NCBI GenBank assembly: GCA_022800815.1
Contig: JAAWRC010000013.1
Location: 1-64,000 of the forward strand
DNA: 64,000 nucleotides
Source of the DNA: Lachnospiraceae bacterium
GTDB taxonomy: Bacteria > Bacillota > Clostridia > Lachnospirales > Lachnospiraceae
Reading direction: 5' to 3'
The notes under the pieces were generated by a model. It did not search any database, had not been told where the DNA came from, and saw only the letters and a list, made by a program, of their open reading frames with translations. A program made the translations under genes and the position numbers. This document shows, in pieces, positions 45,281 through 54,836 of the stretch (the first letter of the stretch is position 1; the number at the start of each line of letters is the position of its first letter).

Positions 45281-46306
45281 ATGGATTACAAGAAAGCAGG
45301 AGTTGACATTGAGGCCGGTTACAAGGCCGTGGAGCTGATGAAGAAGCATGTGCAGGGGACCATGCGCCCGGAGGTCCTTGGCGGTCTCGGCGGCTTTTCC
45401 GGGGCTTTTTCCATGGACGCTTTTAAGACCATGGAGCATCCGACGCTGGTGTCCGGCACCGACGGCGTGGGCACGAAGCTAAAGCTGGCCTTTGCCCTGG
45501 ACAGGCACGACACCATCGGCATCGACTGCGTGGCCATGTGCGTGAACGACATTGCCTGTGCGGGCGGCGAGCCCTTATTTTTCCTGGATTACATTGCCTG
45601 CGGCAAGAACGAGCCGGAGAAGATCGCCACCATCGTGAGCGGCGTGGCAGAGGGGTGCAGGCAGGCGGGAGCGGCCCTGATCGGCGGGGAGACGGCGGAG
45701 ATGCCGGGCTTTTATCCGGTGGAGGAATACGACCTGGCCGGGTTTGCGGTGGGGATCGTGGACCGGAAGGACCTGATCGACGGGAAGGACCTGGCGGCCG
45801 GGGACGTGCTCATCGGCATGGCCTCCTCCGGCATCCACTCCAACGGCTATTCCCTGGTGCGGAAGGTCTTCTCCATGTCGGAGACGAGCCTCTCCACCTA
45901 CTGTGAATCTCTGGGGGCGACTCTGGGCGAGACCCTTCTCACGCCCACGAAGATCTATGTGAGGGCGCTAAAGTCCGTCCGGGAGGCCGGCGTGCAGATC
46001 CGGGCGTGCAGCCACATTACCGGCGGCGGGTTTTACGAGAACGTGCCCCGGATGCTAAGGGAGGGGACCCGGGCAGTCATCGAGAAGGCCAGCTATCCCG
46101 TGCCCCCCATCTTCGGGCTTCTGGCGAAGGACGGGGATATCGAGGAGAAGATGATGTACAATACCTTCAACATGGGCATCGGCATGGTGCTGGCGGTGAA
46201 GGAAGACCAGACGGACGCAGCTTTGGAGGCAATTCGGGCGGCCGGGGAGAAGCCTTACGTGATCGGAAGGATCGAGGCGGGCGAAAAGGGAGTGACCTTA
46301 TGTTAA
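45281..46306 (+). CDS. purM: Phosphoribosylformylglycinamidine cyclo-ligase (AIR synthetase)
   Basis: The 341-aa ATP-dependent enzyme closes the imidazole ring to give AIR. Landmarks are [39 protein letters not shown] (key run [17 protein letters not shown]), [29 protein letters not shown] and [27 protein letters not shown] precedes the ATG. It overlaps purN by seven bases. Confidence 0.97.
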   Translation: MDYKKAGVDIEAGYKAVELMKKHVQGTMRPEVLGGLGGFSGAFSMDAFKTMEHPTLVSGTDGVGTKLKLAFALDRHDTIGIDCVAMCVNDIACAGGEPLFFLDYIACGKNEPEKIATIVSGVAEGCRQAGAALIGGETAEMPGFYPVEEYDLAGFAVGIVDRKDLIDGKDLAAGDVLIGMASSGIHSNGYSLVRKVFSMSETSLSTYCESLGATLGETLLTPTKIYVRALKSVREAGVQIRACSHITGGGFYENVPRMLREGTRAVIEKASYPVPPIFGLLAKDGDIEEKMMYNTFNMGIGMVLAVKEDQTDAALEAIRAAGEKPYVIGRIEAGEKGVTLC

Positions 46307-46926
46307 GGGTCGGCGTGTGCGTGTCCGGCGGGGGGACCAATCTCCAGGCGATCATGGACAAGATGGAGAGCGGCGCCGTCACGGGTGCGGAGCTCTCCGC
46401 GGTGGTGAGCAACAACGCCGGGGCCTACGCCCTGACGAGGGCGAAAAACCGCGGGATTCCGGCGGTCTGCGTGTCACCCAAAGATTATGAGACCAGGGAG
46501 GCCTTCCACGAAGCCCTCGTGGAGACGCTGGACGGATTCCGTCTGGACCTGATCGTGCTGGCCGGTTTTCTGGTGGTGCTCCCGGAGGAATTGATCAAGA
46601 AATACAGGAACCGGATCATCAACATCCATCCGTCCCTGATCCCGTCCTTCTGCGGGACGGGGAATTACGGGCTGGCGGTCCATGAACATGCGCTGGAGCG
46701 GGGGGTGAAGGTGACGGGGGCCACGGTCCATTTCGTGGACGAGGGCACGGATACCGGGCCCATCATCCTGCAAAGGGCGGTGGCGGTCCGGGATGACGAC
46801 ACGCCGAAGAGCCTGCAGCTTCGGGTCATGGAGGAGGCGGAGTGGGAGATCCTGCCTGCGGCCATCGACCTGATCGCAAACGGGAAGATACAAGTGGAAA
46901 ACGGACGGGTGGTCCGAGTAAAATGA
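46300..46926 (+). CDS. purN: Phosphoribosylglycinamide formyltransferase
   Basis: The 208-aa enzyme transfers a formyl group from 10-formyl-tetrahydrofolate to GAR. It has the substrate loop [15 protein letters not shown], the catalytic Asn/His in [13 protein letters not shown] and the catalytic Asp in [14 protein letters not shown]. The ATG at 46300 lies seven bases inside purM and follows AAAGGGAGTG. It belongs to the pur cluster; the folate-dependent form requires one-carbon supply. Confidence 0.97.
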   Translation: MLRVGVCVSGGGTNLQAIMDKMESGAVTGAELSAVVSNNAGAYALTRAKNRGIPAVCVSPKDYETREAFHEALVETLDGFRLDLIVLAGFLVVLPEELIKKYRNRIINIHPSLIPSFCGTGNYGLAVHEHALERGVKVTGATVHFVDEGTDTGPIILQRAVAVRDDDTPKSLQLRVMEEAEWEILPAAIDLIANGKIQVENGRVVRVK

Positions 46927-46935
46927 GGAGATAGG

Positions 46936-48213
46936 ATGAATATATTGATTGTAGGAAGCGGCGGCAGGGAGCATGCCCTTGCCTGGAAGATCGCAAAGAG
47001 CAGCCGGGTGGAGAAGATCTACTGCGCCCCGGGGAATGCGGGCATTGAGGAATACGCCCAGTGCGTGCCCATCGGCGTGCTGGATTTTCCGGCGCTTGTG
47101 GCTTTTGCGAAGGAGCATGCCGTCGGCCTGACGGTGATTGGCATGGACGACCCGCTGGTGGCCGGCGTGGTGGATGCCTTTGAGGCGGAGGGCCTGCGGG
47201 TGTTCGGCCCTGAGAAGGCGGCGGCCATTCTGGAGGGCTCCAAGGCGTTTTCCAAGGACCTGATGAAGAAATATGGGATCCCCACGGCGGCTTATGAAAA
47301 TTTTACCGATGCGGATGCGGCCATCGCCTATCTGGAGACAGTGAAATTTCCCATTGTCTTAAAGGCGGACGGACTGGCCCTGGGGAAGGGCGTCCTGATC
47401 TGCAACACCCTGGAGGAGGCGAAGGACGGGGTGCGGGAGATCATGTTGGATAAGAAGTTCGGCACGGCGGGAAACCAGATGGTGGTCGAGGAGTTTCTGA
47501 CGGGCCGGGAGGTGTCGGTGCTCTCCTTCGTGGACGGGAACACGGTGCGGGTCATGACCTCCGCCCAGGACCACAAGCGGGCCGGGGACGGGGACACGGG
47601 GCTCAACACCGGCGGGATGGGAACCTTCTCCCCCAGTCCTTTTTATACCAAAGAGGTGGACGAGTTCTGCCAGAAGCATATTTACCAGGCGACGGTGGAC
47701 GCCATGCGGGCGGAGGGACGCACCTTCAAGGGCATCATTTTTTTCGGCCTCATGCTGACGGAGGACGGGCCCAGGGTGTTGGAGTACAACGCCCGCTTCG
47801 GCGACCCGGAGGCCCAGGTGGTGATCCCCAGGATGAAGAACGACATCGTGGACGTGATGGAGGCCTGTATTGACGGGACGCTCTCCGAGGTCACGCTGGA
47901 GTTCGAGGATAATGCGGCGGTCTGCGTGGTGCTGGCCTCCGACGGCTATCCGGTCAAGTACGAGAAGGGCTTTGTCATCGAGGGGCTGGACACGGTGAAG
48001 GCGAAGGAGGACGAGGGCTATTACGTGTTCCATGCCGGGACGAAGCGGACCGAGGCGGGGATCGTCACAAACGGCGGCCGGGTGCTGGGCGTGACGGCCA
48101 AGGGCGAGGACTTAAAGGCCGCCCGTGCCAACGCCTATCGGGCCACGGAGTGGGTGAACTTCGGGAATAAATACATGCGCCATGACATCGGCAAGGCCAT
48201 CGACGAGGCGTAG
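46936..48213 (+). CDS. purD: Phosphoribosylamine-glycine ligase
   Basis: The 425-aa ATP-grasp enzyme makes GAR from phosphoribosylamine and glycine. It starts MNILIVGSGGREHALAWKIA, has the ATP-grasp region (PIVLKADGLALGKGVLIC, EEFLTGREVSVLSF) and FFGLMLTEDGPRVLEYNARFGDPEAQ (key run VLEYNARFGDPEAQ), the family signature. purH often lies between purN and purD in Firmicutes but is absent here. TGAGGAGATAGG precedes the ATG. Confidence 0.97.
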   Translation: MNILIVGSGGREHALAWKIAKSSRVEKIYCAPGNAGIEEYAQCVPIGVLDFPALVAFAKEHAVGLTVIGMDDPLVAGVVDAFEAEGLRVFGPEKAAAILEGSKAFSKDLMKKYGIPTAAYENFTDADAAIAYLETVKFPIVLKADGLALGKGVLICNTLEEAKDGVREIMLDKKFGTAGNQMVVEEFLTGREVSVLSFVDGNTVRVMTSAQDHKRAGDGDTGLNTGGMGTFSPSPFYTKEVDEFCQKHIYQATVDAMRAEGRTFKGIIFFGLMLTEDGPRVLEYNARFGDPEAQVVIPRMKNDIVDVMEACIDGTLSEVTLEFEDNAAVCVVLASDGYPVKYEKGFVIEGLDTVKAKEDEGYYVFHAGTKRTEAGIVTNGGRVLGVTAKGEDLKAARANAYRATEWVNFGNKYMRHDIGKAIDEA

Positions 48214-48272
48214 GGAGGATCAAGTCTTGCCCGTGGGAGCCTTGTGATTGTATCTGTCCGGAATCCACGGGG

Positions 48273-48479
48273 ATGTTGAAAGGGGGCGTTGAGGCGGTGC
48301 GGAGTTTATCCGAGCTTCAAAGGATTTTGATACCGGTGTTTCATGCCTATGGTATTTCAAAAGCCGTCCGCCGTGCCGCCGGAATGCCGGTAGATGTTTT
48401 TGATGTGTCACATATTGAAAAGGATTCCAAAATTGACTGCGAGATCCGTTCCACGGGAGTGACAATTTATGAAAAATGA
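48273..48479 (+). pseudogene. MntA-type nucleotidyltransferase antitoxin remnant
   Basis: The 68-aa frame reads SLSELQRILIPVFHAYGISKAV and then directly RRAAGMPVDVFDVSHIEKDSKIDCEIRSTGV (given as key parts). Those are the start and end of a minimal nucleotidyltransferase; the central GSxxxGxxxxxSDxDL active site of about 40 residues is missing, apparently as one in-frame deletion. It cannot be an active enzyme. It overlaps the HepT-like remnant by 11 bases, preserving the ancestral gene order of a HEPN/MNT toxin-antitoxin pair. Confidence 0.75.
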
Positions 48480-48650
48480 AATGCTTCTCCATAAAATGTG
48501 CGCATATGCAGAAAAATTGATGGATTATTGTTTTGGTTATACGTATGACAGTTTTATGGCCGATACCAGCTTGTGTGGGAAATCATCAGTGAGGATATTC
48601 CGGAATTAAGGGATGCATTGAAACGATTGCTGGCTGAGACAGGCGGATGA
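48469..48650 (+). pseudogene. HepT-type HEPN toxin remnant with internal deletion and frameshift
   Basis: The frame starts MKNEMLLHKMCAYAEKLMDY and runs to FMADTS, matching the first helices of HepT-like HEPN proteins, then goes out of frame and stops at 48609. In the next frame LVWEIISEDIPELRDALKRL (48573 to the stop at 48650) matches the last helix of the same family. The middle, which holds the RxxxxH ribonuclease motif, is gone. It follows the MntA-like remnant and confirms that a HEPN/MNT module once stood here. Confidence 0.75.
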
Positions 48651-48690
48651 CGGAAGCGTAGGAAAAAGAAAAACAGATCGAACGAACTTG

Positions 48691-48730
48691 GGAGCAGCGG
48701 GCGATACAGGCCTGCTGCTCCAGATTTTTT
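48691..48730 (+). terminator. Terminator after the HEPN/MNT remnant
   Basis: GGAGCAGCGGGC (48691-48702) pairs with GCCTGCTGCTCC (48710-48721), followed by AGATTTTTT. Confidence 0.75.
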
Positions 48731-48742
48731 ATGTGCACTTCT

Positions 48743-48901
48743 TTAGCGTTTCCTGCGGGAGGCTCCGATGCCGAAGCAGACCAGTCTGGCCACGACGCCT
48801 CCGATCAGAATGTTGGCGGCCCCGGCCCGGAACCATCGGCGGACCTTCGGGTAGCGGCATACCAGGAACAGCAGCCCGCTTTTAAAGATTAGACGGGTCA
48901 A
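48743..48901 (-). CDS. Possible small minus-strand protein, 52 aa
   Basis: A minus-strand frame with a TTG start encodes LIFKSGLLFLVCRYPKVRRW, a second hydrophobic stretch (NILIGGVVARLVCFGIG) and a basic end SRRKR. Codon use looks coding-like, but the start has only a weak ribosome site and no family is recognised. It fills part of the 500-base gap before the desulfidase gene; a C-terminal fragment of a longer lost gene is an alternative. Confidence 0.3.
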   Translation of the reverse strand: MTRLIFKSGLLFLVCRYPKVRRWFRAGAANILIGGVVARLVCFGIGASRRKR

Positions 48902-49015
48902 TCCGGGTTTCGTTCCAAAAATTTTAAATTTTTTCCACCAAAAGCCTGCCCATCCTAAGTCCCCGCATTTTATATTTTGCCAGAGATCTTAGAATGCGGA
49001 ACCCAAATCCCTTTG

Positions 49016-49043
49016 TTGACATTGTTTCCGAATGCTTTATAAT
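49016..49043 (+). promoter_or_regulatory. Promoter of the desulfidase-family gene
   Basis: TTGACA at 49016-49021 and TATAAT at 49038-49043 are spaced by 16 bases; both hexamers match the consensus. The start codon is 108 bases downstream, leaving a short leader. Confidence 0.8.
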
Positions 49044-49151
49044 GAATATAGCTGACATGATACAACGTAAGAACGATATTTGCAAAAAAAGGAGAAGAAG
49101 GGGAAAGAGCATGAAAAGGAAAGACATGCCGTTCCGAAGGAGGTGGGGAGT

Positions 49152-50447
49152 ATGGATTTTGCCGACTTGATCCGACGGGACATGAAACCGGCCCTGGGAG
49201 TGACGGAGCCTGCCGCCATCGCTCTGGCCTGTGCGATGGCGAGAAGCCTGAGCGGGGAGCCGCCAAAGAAGGTTTCGGTCCGGGTGAATTCCGGTATCTT
49301 TAAAAATGCCTTTACCTGCGGGATCCCCAACACCGGCAAGGTGGGGAACGAATATGCGGCGGCTCTGGGCTGCTTTTTCGGCCGGTCGGACAAGGGGCTG
49401 CTGGTCCTTGACGCCATCACGGAGGAGGACGTCCTTTTCTGCGAAAAGCAGATCGCCGGGGGGAACGTGGGGGTTACTCTGGGGGAGGTGAGCCCGGATC
49501 TCTCCATCGAGGCGACGGTCGTCACGGAGCATGATGTCTGCGAGGCGCACATTCTCGATACTCACACCAATGTCTGCTTTCTGCGAAAAAATCAGGAGAT
49601 CCTTCTGGATGAGCGGAGACGGGGGAGGGATTCCGAGAGTGAGGGGGATTTAAGGGCGGCGTCCCTGGCGGAGATGGTTTCCTTTGCCGTGGAGACGCCG
49701 GAGGAGGAGATCGGGTTTATCCGGGAGGCTTACCGGGTCAACGGGGAGCTGGCTGAGGCGGGGCTTTCCTCGGAGCGGTGCGTGATCGCAGGGGAGCTGA
49801 TTAAGAAAAACGGCGGCCGGCGGATCTCGGAGGATGCGGAAAAGACGGCCGTGCTTTTTGCCGCCGCCGCTGCGGAGGCGAGGGTGCTGGGGCTGGATTA
49901 CCCGGCCATGAGCATCACGGGCAGCGGGAACCACGGCATCATCAGCACGCTGCCTCTGTACGGGGTCAAGGAGGCGGAGGGGCATTCTGAGCCTGCGCTC
50001 CTTCGGGCGACGGCCCTCAGCTATCTCGTGACCATGTACATCAAGCAGTATTCCGGGCTTTTATCCGCCCTCTGCGGCTGCGGCGTGGCGGCTGGCACGG
50101 GGATGGCCTGCGGCCTCACCCTGCTTCGGGGAGGAACTTACGAGGTGGTGGTCCATACGCTCTACAACATGGTGAACTCCATCGTCGGCATGATCTGCCA
50201 GGGAGGGAACCATGGATGCGTCATGAAGGTGATTTCCGCCGTGAAGACCGGCTTTTCGGCGGCGGAGCTGGGGCTTTCGGGGGTGCAGATCGAGGCCTGC
50301 CACGGGATCGGGGGCACGACGCCGGAGGAGACCATGAGGAATATCGGGCGGATCGCCAATCCGGGCATGGTGGGGACGGAGCGGACGATCGTGGAGATCA
50401 TGAGGGAGAAGGGCCTGCGAAATCCGTTGATTGACAATCCCCCGTAA
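49152..50447 (+). CDS. L-cysteine desulfidase / serine dehydratase-like iron-sulfur protein (UPF0597 type)
   Basis: The 431-aa protein matches the CdsB/CyuA/YhaM family, iron-sulfur enzymes that break L-cysteine down to pyruvate, sulfide and ammonia. Landmarks are the N-terminal MKPALGVTEPAAIALAC, NSGIFKNAFTCGIPNTG, SITGSGNHGIISTLPLYGV, and cysteines in SALCGCGVAAGTGMACG and MICQGGNHGCVMK that can hold the cluster. ATG 49152 is chosen because AAGGAGGTGG lies at ideal spacing; upstream codons would add a basic tail not seen in the family. Its last codons overlap the promoter of the next operon. Confidence 0.88.
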   Translation: MDFADLIRRDMKPALGVTEPAAIALACAMARSLSGEPPKKVSVRVNSGIFKNAFTCGIPNTGKVGNEYAAALGCFFGRSDKGLLVLDAITEEDVLFCEKQIAGGNVGVTLGEVSPDLSIEATVVTEHDVCEAHILDTHTNVCFLRKNQEILLDERRRGRDSESEGDLRAASLAEMVSFAVETPEEEIGFIREAYRVNGELAEAGLSSERCVIAGELIKKNGGRRISEDAEKTAVLFAAAAAEARVLGLDYPAMSITGSGNHGIISTLPLYGVKEAEGHSEPALLRATALSYLVTMYIKQYSGLLSALCGCGVAAGTGMACGLTLLRGGTYEVVVHTLYNMVNSIVGMICQGGNHGCVMKVISAVKTGFSAAELGLSGVQIEACHGIGGTTPEETMRNIGRIANPGMVGTERTIVEIMREKGLRNPLIDNPP

Positions 50448-50458
50448 AACTATATAAT
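50431..50458 (+). promoter_or_regulatory. Promoter of the YesN/YesM operon inside the desulfidase 3' end
   Basis: TTGACA (50431-50436) and TATAAT (50453-50458), 16 bases apart; the -35 lies within the last codons of the preceding gene. Confidence 0.7.
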
Positions 50459-50493
50459 AAACAGTAGAAAAGAAGCAGAGGGGAGGCGGATCC

Positions 50494-52101
50494 ATGGAAC
50501 TTTACAAGATCATGATCGTGGACGACGAAGAAGAGGTCCGGAAGGCCATCGTAAAAAAGATGGACTGGGAAGGCCTGGGCTTCGAGGTGGTGGCAGATGC
50601 GGAGAACGGGATCGATGCGCTGGAAAAAGCGGAGAACCTGGATCTGGACGTGATCCTCACGGATATCAAAATGCCTTTTATGGATGGGCTGGAGCTTGGG
50701 AGGGTGCTGCAGGAGAAGCATTCTCCCATCAAGCTGATCGTGTTTTCCGGCTTTGATGAATTTGAATATGCCAAGGAGGCAATCCGCCTCAATGTGATCG
50801 AGTATGTGTTAAAGCCGGTCAATGCCGAGGAGCTGGGCCAGGTGCTTGCCAGGGTAAAAGGGGAGCTGGACACCATGATGGCGGAAAACAGAAGCCTGGA
50901 ACGGCTGAAGAAGAGCTATGAGGAGATGCTTCCCATGATTCGAGAACGGTTTCTGACCGATTTCGTCCGGGGACTTTTTGAGGAGGGGGATGTGGAGGGC
51001 CATCTGGAGGAGCTTCAGATTCCCGGAAGGGAGAAACGCTTTCACCTGGCGGCCGTGGCCAGAGTCGGCCGTCCGCCGGAGGGAAACCGGACGACGAGGG
51101 AGCAGGAGATGCTTCGGATCTCGGCGGGGAAATTTCTGGAGGAGCAGCTTCTGCCGGAGTTCGTCCCGGTGATCTGGACCTACAAGACTTATCTGATCCT
51201 GATTGTCTCCATGGATGAGGAGCAGGAAGCCTCCGTGCTTCTGGATATTCTGGAGAGTGCCTGCCGTAAGTGCCAGCGGATCTTCGGCGTCAGCCTGACG
51301 GTGGGGCTCGGCGGGACCGGGGAGGGATACGAGCGGATTCCGGAATCCTACCGGGAGGCCTTCTCGGCTCTGGAATACCGGGCAATTCTGGGAAGCGGCC
51401 GAGCCATCTGCTATCAGGATGTGGATGATTCCGTGTCTGTGCCGGTGTGCTTTGGCGGTGAGGAGGCGGCTCTGCTCACCAAGGCCGCCACCTTTGGAGG
51501 CGGAGAGGAAGAAAAGATTCGGGCGGCCGTGGAGACCATTGTGGAGAAGGCGGAGGAGACGGACGCCCTGGCCAGAAATGAGCAGCTTTATATGATCGGC
51601 CTTTTGAACACAGTGACTCAGATCGTGGAAAAGTACGGCCTTTCCATGGAACAAGCGGTAGGACATGGCGGAAATTACCTGGAGTTGATTACGGCGTTCC
51701 AGAGTGCAGGGGAACTTTCCGGCTGGCTCTTTGACACCTGTATGAATCTGAGCCGGGCCATTGAGGAAAAGCGGGCGGCGACCACCAGGAATACCGTGGA
51801 CGAGGCCAGAGAATATATTGAAAAGAATTATGCGGATCCGGGACTTTCCGTGGACCGGCTCTGCCAGGAACTTCATTTGAGCCCTTCCTATTTTTCCACG
51901 ATTTTCAAGCAGGAGACGGGAAGCAGCTACGTGAATTATCTGACAGAGGTGCGTCTTGCTAAGGCGGTGGAGCTTCTGCAGACCACGGAGGACAAGACGT
52001 ATTTGATCGCCTCCAAAGTGGGTTACCCGGAGGCAAACTATTTCAGTTATGTGTTCAAAAAACGATTTGGCATCTCGCCGACCAAATATCGGAACAGGTA
52101 A
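50494..52101 (+). CDS. YesN-type response regulator (receiver plus AraC-type DNA binding)
   Basis: The 535-aa regulator has an N-terminal receiver domain (MIVDDEEEVRKAIV; phospho-acceptor Asp in VILTDIKMPFMDG; LIVFSGFDEFEYAKEAI; conserved Lys in YVLKPVN), a long middle region of about 280 residues typical of YesN-like regulators, and a C-terminal AraC-type double helix-turn-helix (LSVDRLCQELHLSPSYFSTIFK, second HTH YLIASKVGYPEANYFSYVFK; key parts SPSYFSTIFKQETG and FGISPTKYR). It probably activates sugar-uptake genes, here mglBAC, on a signal from the kinase four bases downstream. Confidence 0.95.
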   Translation: MELYKIMIVDDEEEVRKAIVKKMDWEGLGFEVVADAENGIDALEKAENLDLDVILTDIKMPFMDGLELGRVLQEKHSPIKLIVFSGFDEFEYAKEAIRLNVIEYVLKPVNAEELGQVLARVKGELDTMMAENRSLERLKKSYEEMLPMIRERFLTDFVRGLFEEGDVEGHLEELQIPGREKRFHLAAVARVGRPPEGNRTTREQEMLRISAGKFLEEQLLPEFVPVIWTYKTYLILIVSMDEEQEASVLLDILESACRKCQRIFGVSLTVGLGGTGEGYERIPESYREAFSALEYRAILGSGRAICYQDVDDSVSVPVCFGGEEAALLTKAATFGGGEEEKIRAAVETIVEKAEETDALARNEQLYMIGLLNTVTQIVEKYGLSMEQAVGHGGNYLELITAFQSAGELSGWLFDTCMNLSRAIEEKRAATTRNTVDEAREYIEKNYADPGLSVDRLCQELHLSPSYFSTIFKQETGSSYVNYLTEVRLAKAVELLQTTEDKTYLIASKVGYPEANYFSYVFKKRFGISPTKYRNR

Positions 52102-52105
52102 ATCT

Positions 52106-53911
52106 ATGGGGAAAAAGAGAATCGGCTTCTTGGCCCGGATTTCCGGCATTCACGGAAGAAGCAGCATTCGCTACAGTGTCTTTTTGACCTTTACGGTCAG
52201 TGCGGTGCTGGTGGTGATGCTGACTGTATTTTTTTTCTATCGCCGTTTTTCCAGTCAGTTGGAAGAGAGCATGCTCTCTGAGAATCAGATTTTGATCTCC
52301 CAGGTCAATCAGGCCATGGAAACCTATCTTCGGGAAAAAATGCGGATTTCGGATGCCTTCTATTATAATGTCATTAAAAATAAAAATCTGGACGACGAGG
52401 CCGTGACGGAAAAGCTGCAGCTCCTCTATGAGGCCAACCAGAGCAGCGTGGAGAATATGGCGATTTTTTCCATGACGGGGAAGGTCCTGGCGACGGCGCC
52501 GCCGGCGACGCCCAAGCAGAATGTCAACATCATGGGGCAGGAGTGGTTTGTAAAGTCCGTTCAGAAGACGGAGGATCTGCATTTTTTTAATCCCATGATC
52601 CAGAATGTGTTCGTGGACACGGTCAGTCCCTTCAAATGGGTGATCCCCCTCAGCAGTTCCGTGGAGATCACCAGGGAAAAGAGCACGCAGCAGGGAGTGC
52701 TTCTGATCAACCTCAAATACAGCAGCCTGGAGCAGATCATGAGCAAGGCCACGCTGGGGAACGGCGGCTATCTTTACCTGACGGACCAGGAGGGAGATAT
52801 CATTTATCATCCCAAAAAGCAGTTGATCTTTTCCGGCCTTGCCAAAGAGAGCAATCTCTGGGCGGCGTCTCTTCCTGACGGGAACCACAAGGAGACCTTC
52901 GAGGGGGAAGAGCGGGTTCTGACGGTGAAGACGGTGGGCTATACCGGGTGGAAGCTTGTGGGAGTCATGCCCGGCCGAGGCTTTTCGTTTAACACCTTTC
53001 AGAACCGGATGTTCATTTCCAGTATGATTCTGGCGCTGCTTCTGGTGCTGGTGGCGGTCAATTCCAGAGTCTCCTCCATGTTAACCGATCCCATCCGCAG
53101 GCTGGAACAGAGTGTTCATGAGATGGAGGAGGGGAATCTGGAGGCGGTCATCTACACGGGCGGCTCCTACGAGGTGATGCATCTTGGCCGGGCCATCCAG
53201 GACATGGTGGACGAGATGAAGCGGCTCATGGAGGCCACGGTGGCGGAGCACGAGTCCAAGAGGAAGAGTGAGCTGGACGCCCTCCAGTCCCAGATCAATC
53301 CACATTTCCTATATAATACTTTGGATATTATCGTGTGGATGATCGAAAACGAACAGTCCCAGGATGCGGTCCGGGTGGTGACCTCCTTAGCCAGGTTGTT
53401 TCGGATTAGTCTGAGCAAGGGGCGGAATATCATTCCGATCCGGGATGAGCTGGAGCATGTGCGCAATTACCTGACGATCCAGCAAATGCGGTTTAAAAAT
53501 AAATTTGAGTTTTCCGTGGAGGCGGACGAGGAGGTCTGCGCCCTGTCCACCATCAAGCTGGTGGTGCAGCCTTTGGCGGAAAATGCCCTTTACCACGGGA
53601 TCGAGTTTATGGACGAGGATGGACACATTGACATCAGGGCCTGGAGGGAGGGGGAGGATGTCTATATCAGCGTCGGCGACAACGGGCTCGGAATGACGGA
53701 GGAAACGGTGGAGGCGCTTCTCAAAGGGGAGATCGTGCCGGGAACCAAGGGCTCCGGAATCGGTTTCAGCAACGTCAACGAGCGGATCGAGCTGTATTTT
53801 GGCAAAGGATACGGACTTCGGATCGAGAGTGAACCGGACGAGGGGACGACCGTCATCATCCATATCCCGTCCGTGCCTTATGGGGAGGAGGTGGCCAGAT
53901 GGGGAAAATAG
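52106..53911 (+). CDS. YesM-type sensor histidine kinase
   Basis: The 601-aa membrane kinase has an N-terminal helix (about residues 22-43), a large extracytoplasmic Cache-like sensor (about 44-300), a second helix (MFISSMILALLLVLVAVNS), a HAMP segment (LTDPIRRLEQSVHEMEEG), the His-kinase motif with its histidine in SQINPHFLYNTLDIIVWM, and an ATPase domain (PLAENALYHGIEF, DNGLGMTEE, GSGIGFSNVNERIELYFG). It pairs with the response regulator upstream. Its 3' end overlaps the first sugar-binding-protein gene by 13 bases, which ties sensor and binding protein in translation. ATG 52106 has a weak ribosome site (GGAACAGGT). Confidence 0.95.
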   Translation: MGKKRIGFLARISGIHGRSSIRYSVFLTFTVSAVLVVMLTVFFFYRRFSSQLEESMLSENQILISQVNQAMETYLREKMRISDAFYYNVIKNKNLDDEAVTEKLQLLYEANQSSVENMAIFSMTGKVLATAPPATPKQNVNIMGQEWFVKSVQKTEDLHFFNPMIQNVFVDTVSPFKWVIPLSSSVEITREKSTQQGVLLINLKYSSLEQIMSKATLGNGGYLYLTDQEGDIIYHPKKQLIFSGLAKESNLWAASLPDGNHKETFEGEERVLTVKTVGYTGWKLVGVMPGRGFSFNTFQNRMFISSMILALLLVLVAVNSRVSSMLTDPIRRLEQSVHEMEEGNLEAVIYTGGSYEVMHLGRAIQDMVDEMKRLMEATVAEHESKRKSELDALQSQINPHFLYNTLDIIVWMIENEQSQDAVRVVTSLARLFRISLSKGRNIIPIRDELEHVRNYLTIQQMRFKNKFEFSVEADEEVCALSTIKLVVQPLAENALYHGIEFMDEDGHIDIRAWREGEDVYISVGDNGLGMTEETVEALLKGEIVPGTKGSGIGFSNVNERIELYFGKGYGLRIESEPDEGTTVIIHIPSVPYGEEVARWGK

Positions 53912-54822
53912 AACGGGGGCTGATGTGTTTTCTGGCGGCTGCCCTCATCCTGTCTCTGTCCGTCACCTTCCTGTGGGAGGTCCTGAAGAAGGATGAAGAG
54001 GCGGTGAATATTTCCGTGATCGTCCATGACAGGGACGATGCCCAGTGGGCGAAATTTAAAATGGGCATGGACCAGGCGGCATCTGAGTGCAATGCCGAGG
54101 TAAATTTTGTGACCCTCTATGACCGGAATGACCCGGGGCAGCAGGCGGAGCTCGTCCGGCGGGAGATCGAGGACGGCGCACAGGCCGTCATCCTCTCTCC
54201 GGCGGGAGGGGAGGCGCTTTCCCGGGCCTTGGAAAAAGAGGGGGCCGTGGGAGTCCCTCTCATTCTGGTCGGAGGGGAGCTTGAGGGGGAAACGGCAGAT
54301 CGGAAGGTTTCCGCCGACCAGGAGGCCATGGGCTACGACCTGGGCATGGCCATGAACGAGGACGGCGTGGAACACTGCATCATTTACACGGGAGACGGGA
54401 CACAGAGCTTCATCGAGGACCGGTTAGACGGCATGCTCAGGGCCTTCTCGGAGACCGGAATTTCCAGCACCGTTACCAGAGAGCAGCCGGAGACTTATTT
54501 CTGGCGGGGGACGGACGCAGTTGCCGCCCTGGATGACGCCCTGACCATGGAGCTCTGCATGGACGGGATGTTTTATTATTATGGAAAGAAGGTGTATGGA
54601 TTCGGCTCCTCGGACCAGCTTCTCAGGTATTTGGATAACGGAGAGCTGGAGCTCCTTATGTATGTGAACGGCTACGACGAGGGGTATCTGAGCCTCCTGG
54701 CGGCCGTGGAGGAGATCAAAAAGGAGGGGCATGAGAGGGATACGGTTCTCGACTATTATGCGATCAAGCGGGAACGGATCTACCAGAACCGGTATCAGAA
54801 GCTTTTATTTCCGGTATCCTAA
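53899..54822 (+). CDS. Membrane-anchored sugar-binding-protein-like sensor component
   Basis: The 307-aa protein has the periplasmic binding protein (Peripla_BP_4) fold: SVIVHDRDDAQWAKFKMGMD at the first strand, VILSPAGGEAL in the hinge region and HCIIYTGDGTQSFIEDRLDGML further on. The N-terminus is one membrane helix (about 8-27) with no lipobox Cys, so it should stay anchored outside the cell. It overlaps the kinase gene by 13 bases. In Clostridium beijerinckii a comparable binding protein (XylFII) works with a LytS kinase and YesN regulator as a co-sensor; that role is inferred here from gene order and topology. Confidence 0.8.
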   Translation: MGKIERGLMCFLAAALILSLSVTFLWEVLKKDEEAVNISVIVHDRDDAQWAKFKMGMDQAASECNAEVNFVTLYDRNDPGQQAELVRREIEDGAQAVILSPAGGEALSRALEKEGAVGVPLILVGGELEGETADRKVSADQEAMGYDLGMAMNEDGVEHCIIYTGDGTQSFIEDRLDGMLRAFSETGISSTVTREQPETYFWRGTDAVAALDDALTMELCMDGMFYYYGKKVYGFGSSDQLLRYLDNGELELLMYVNGYDEGYLSLLAAVEEIKKEGHERDTVLDYYAIKRERIYQNRYQKLLFPVS

Positions 54823-54836
54823 GGAGGGGACAAGCG

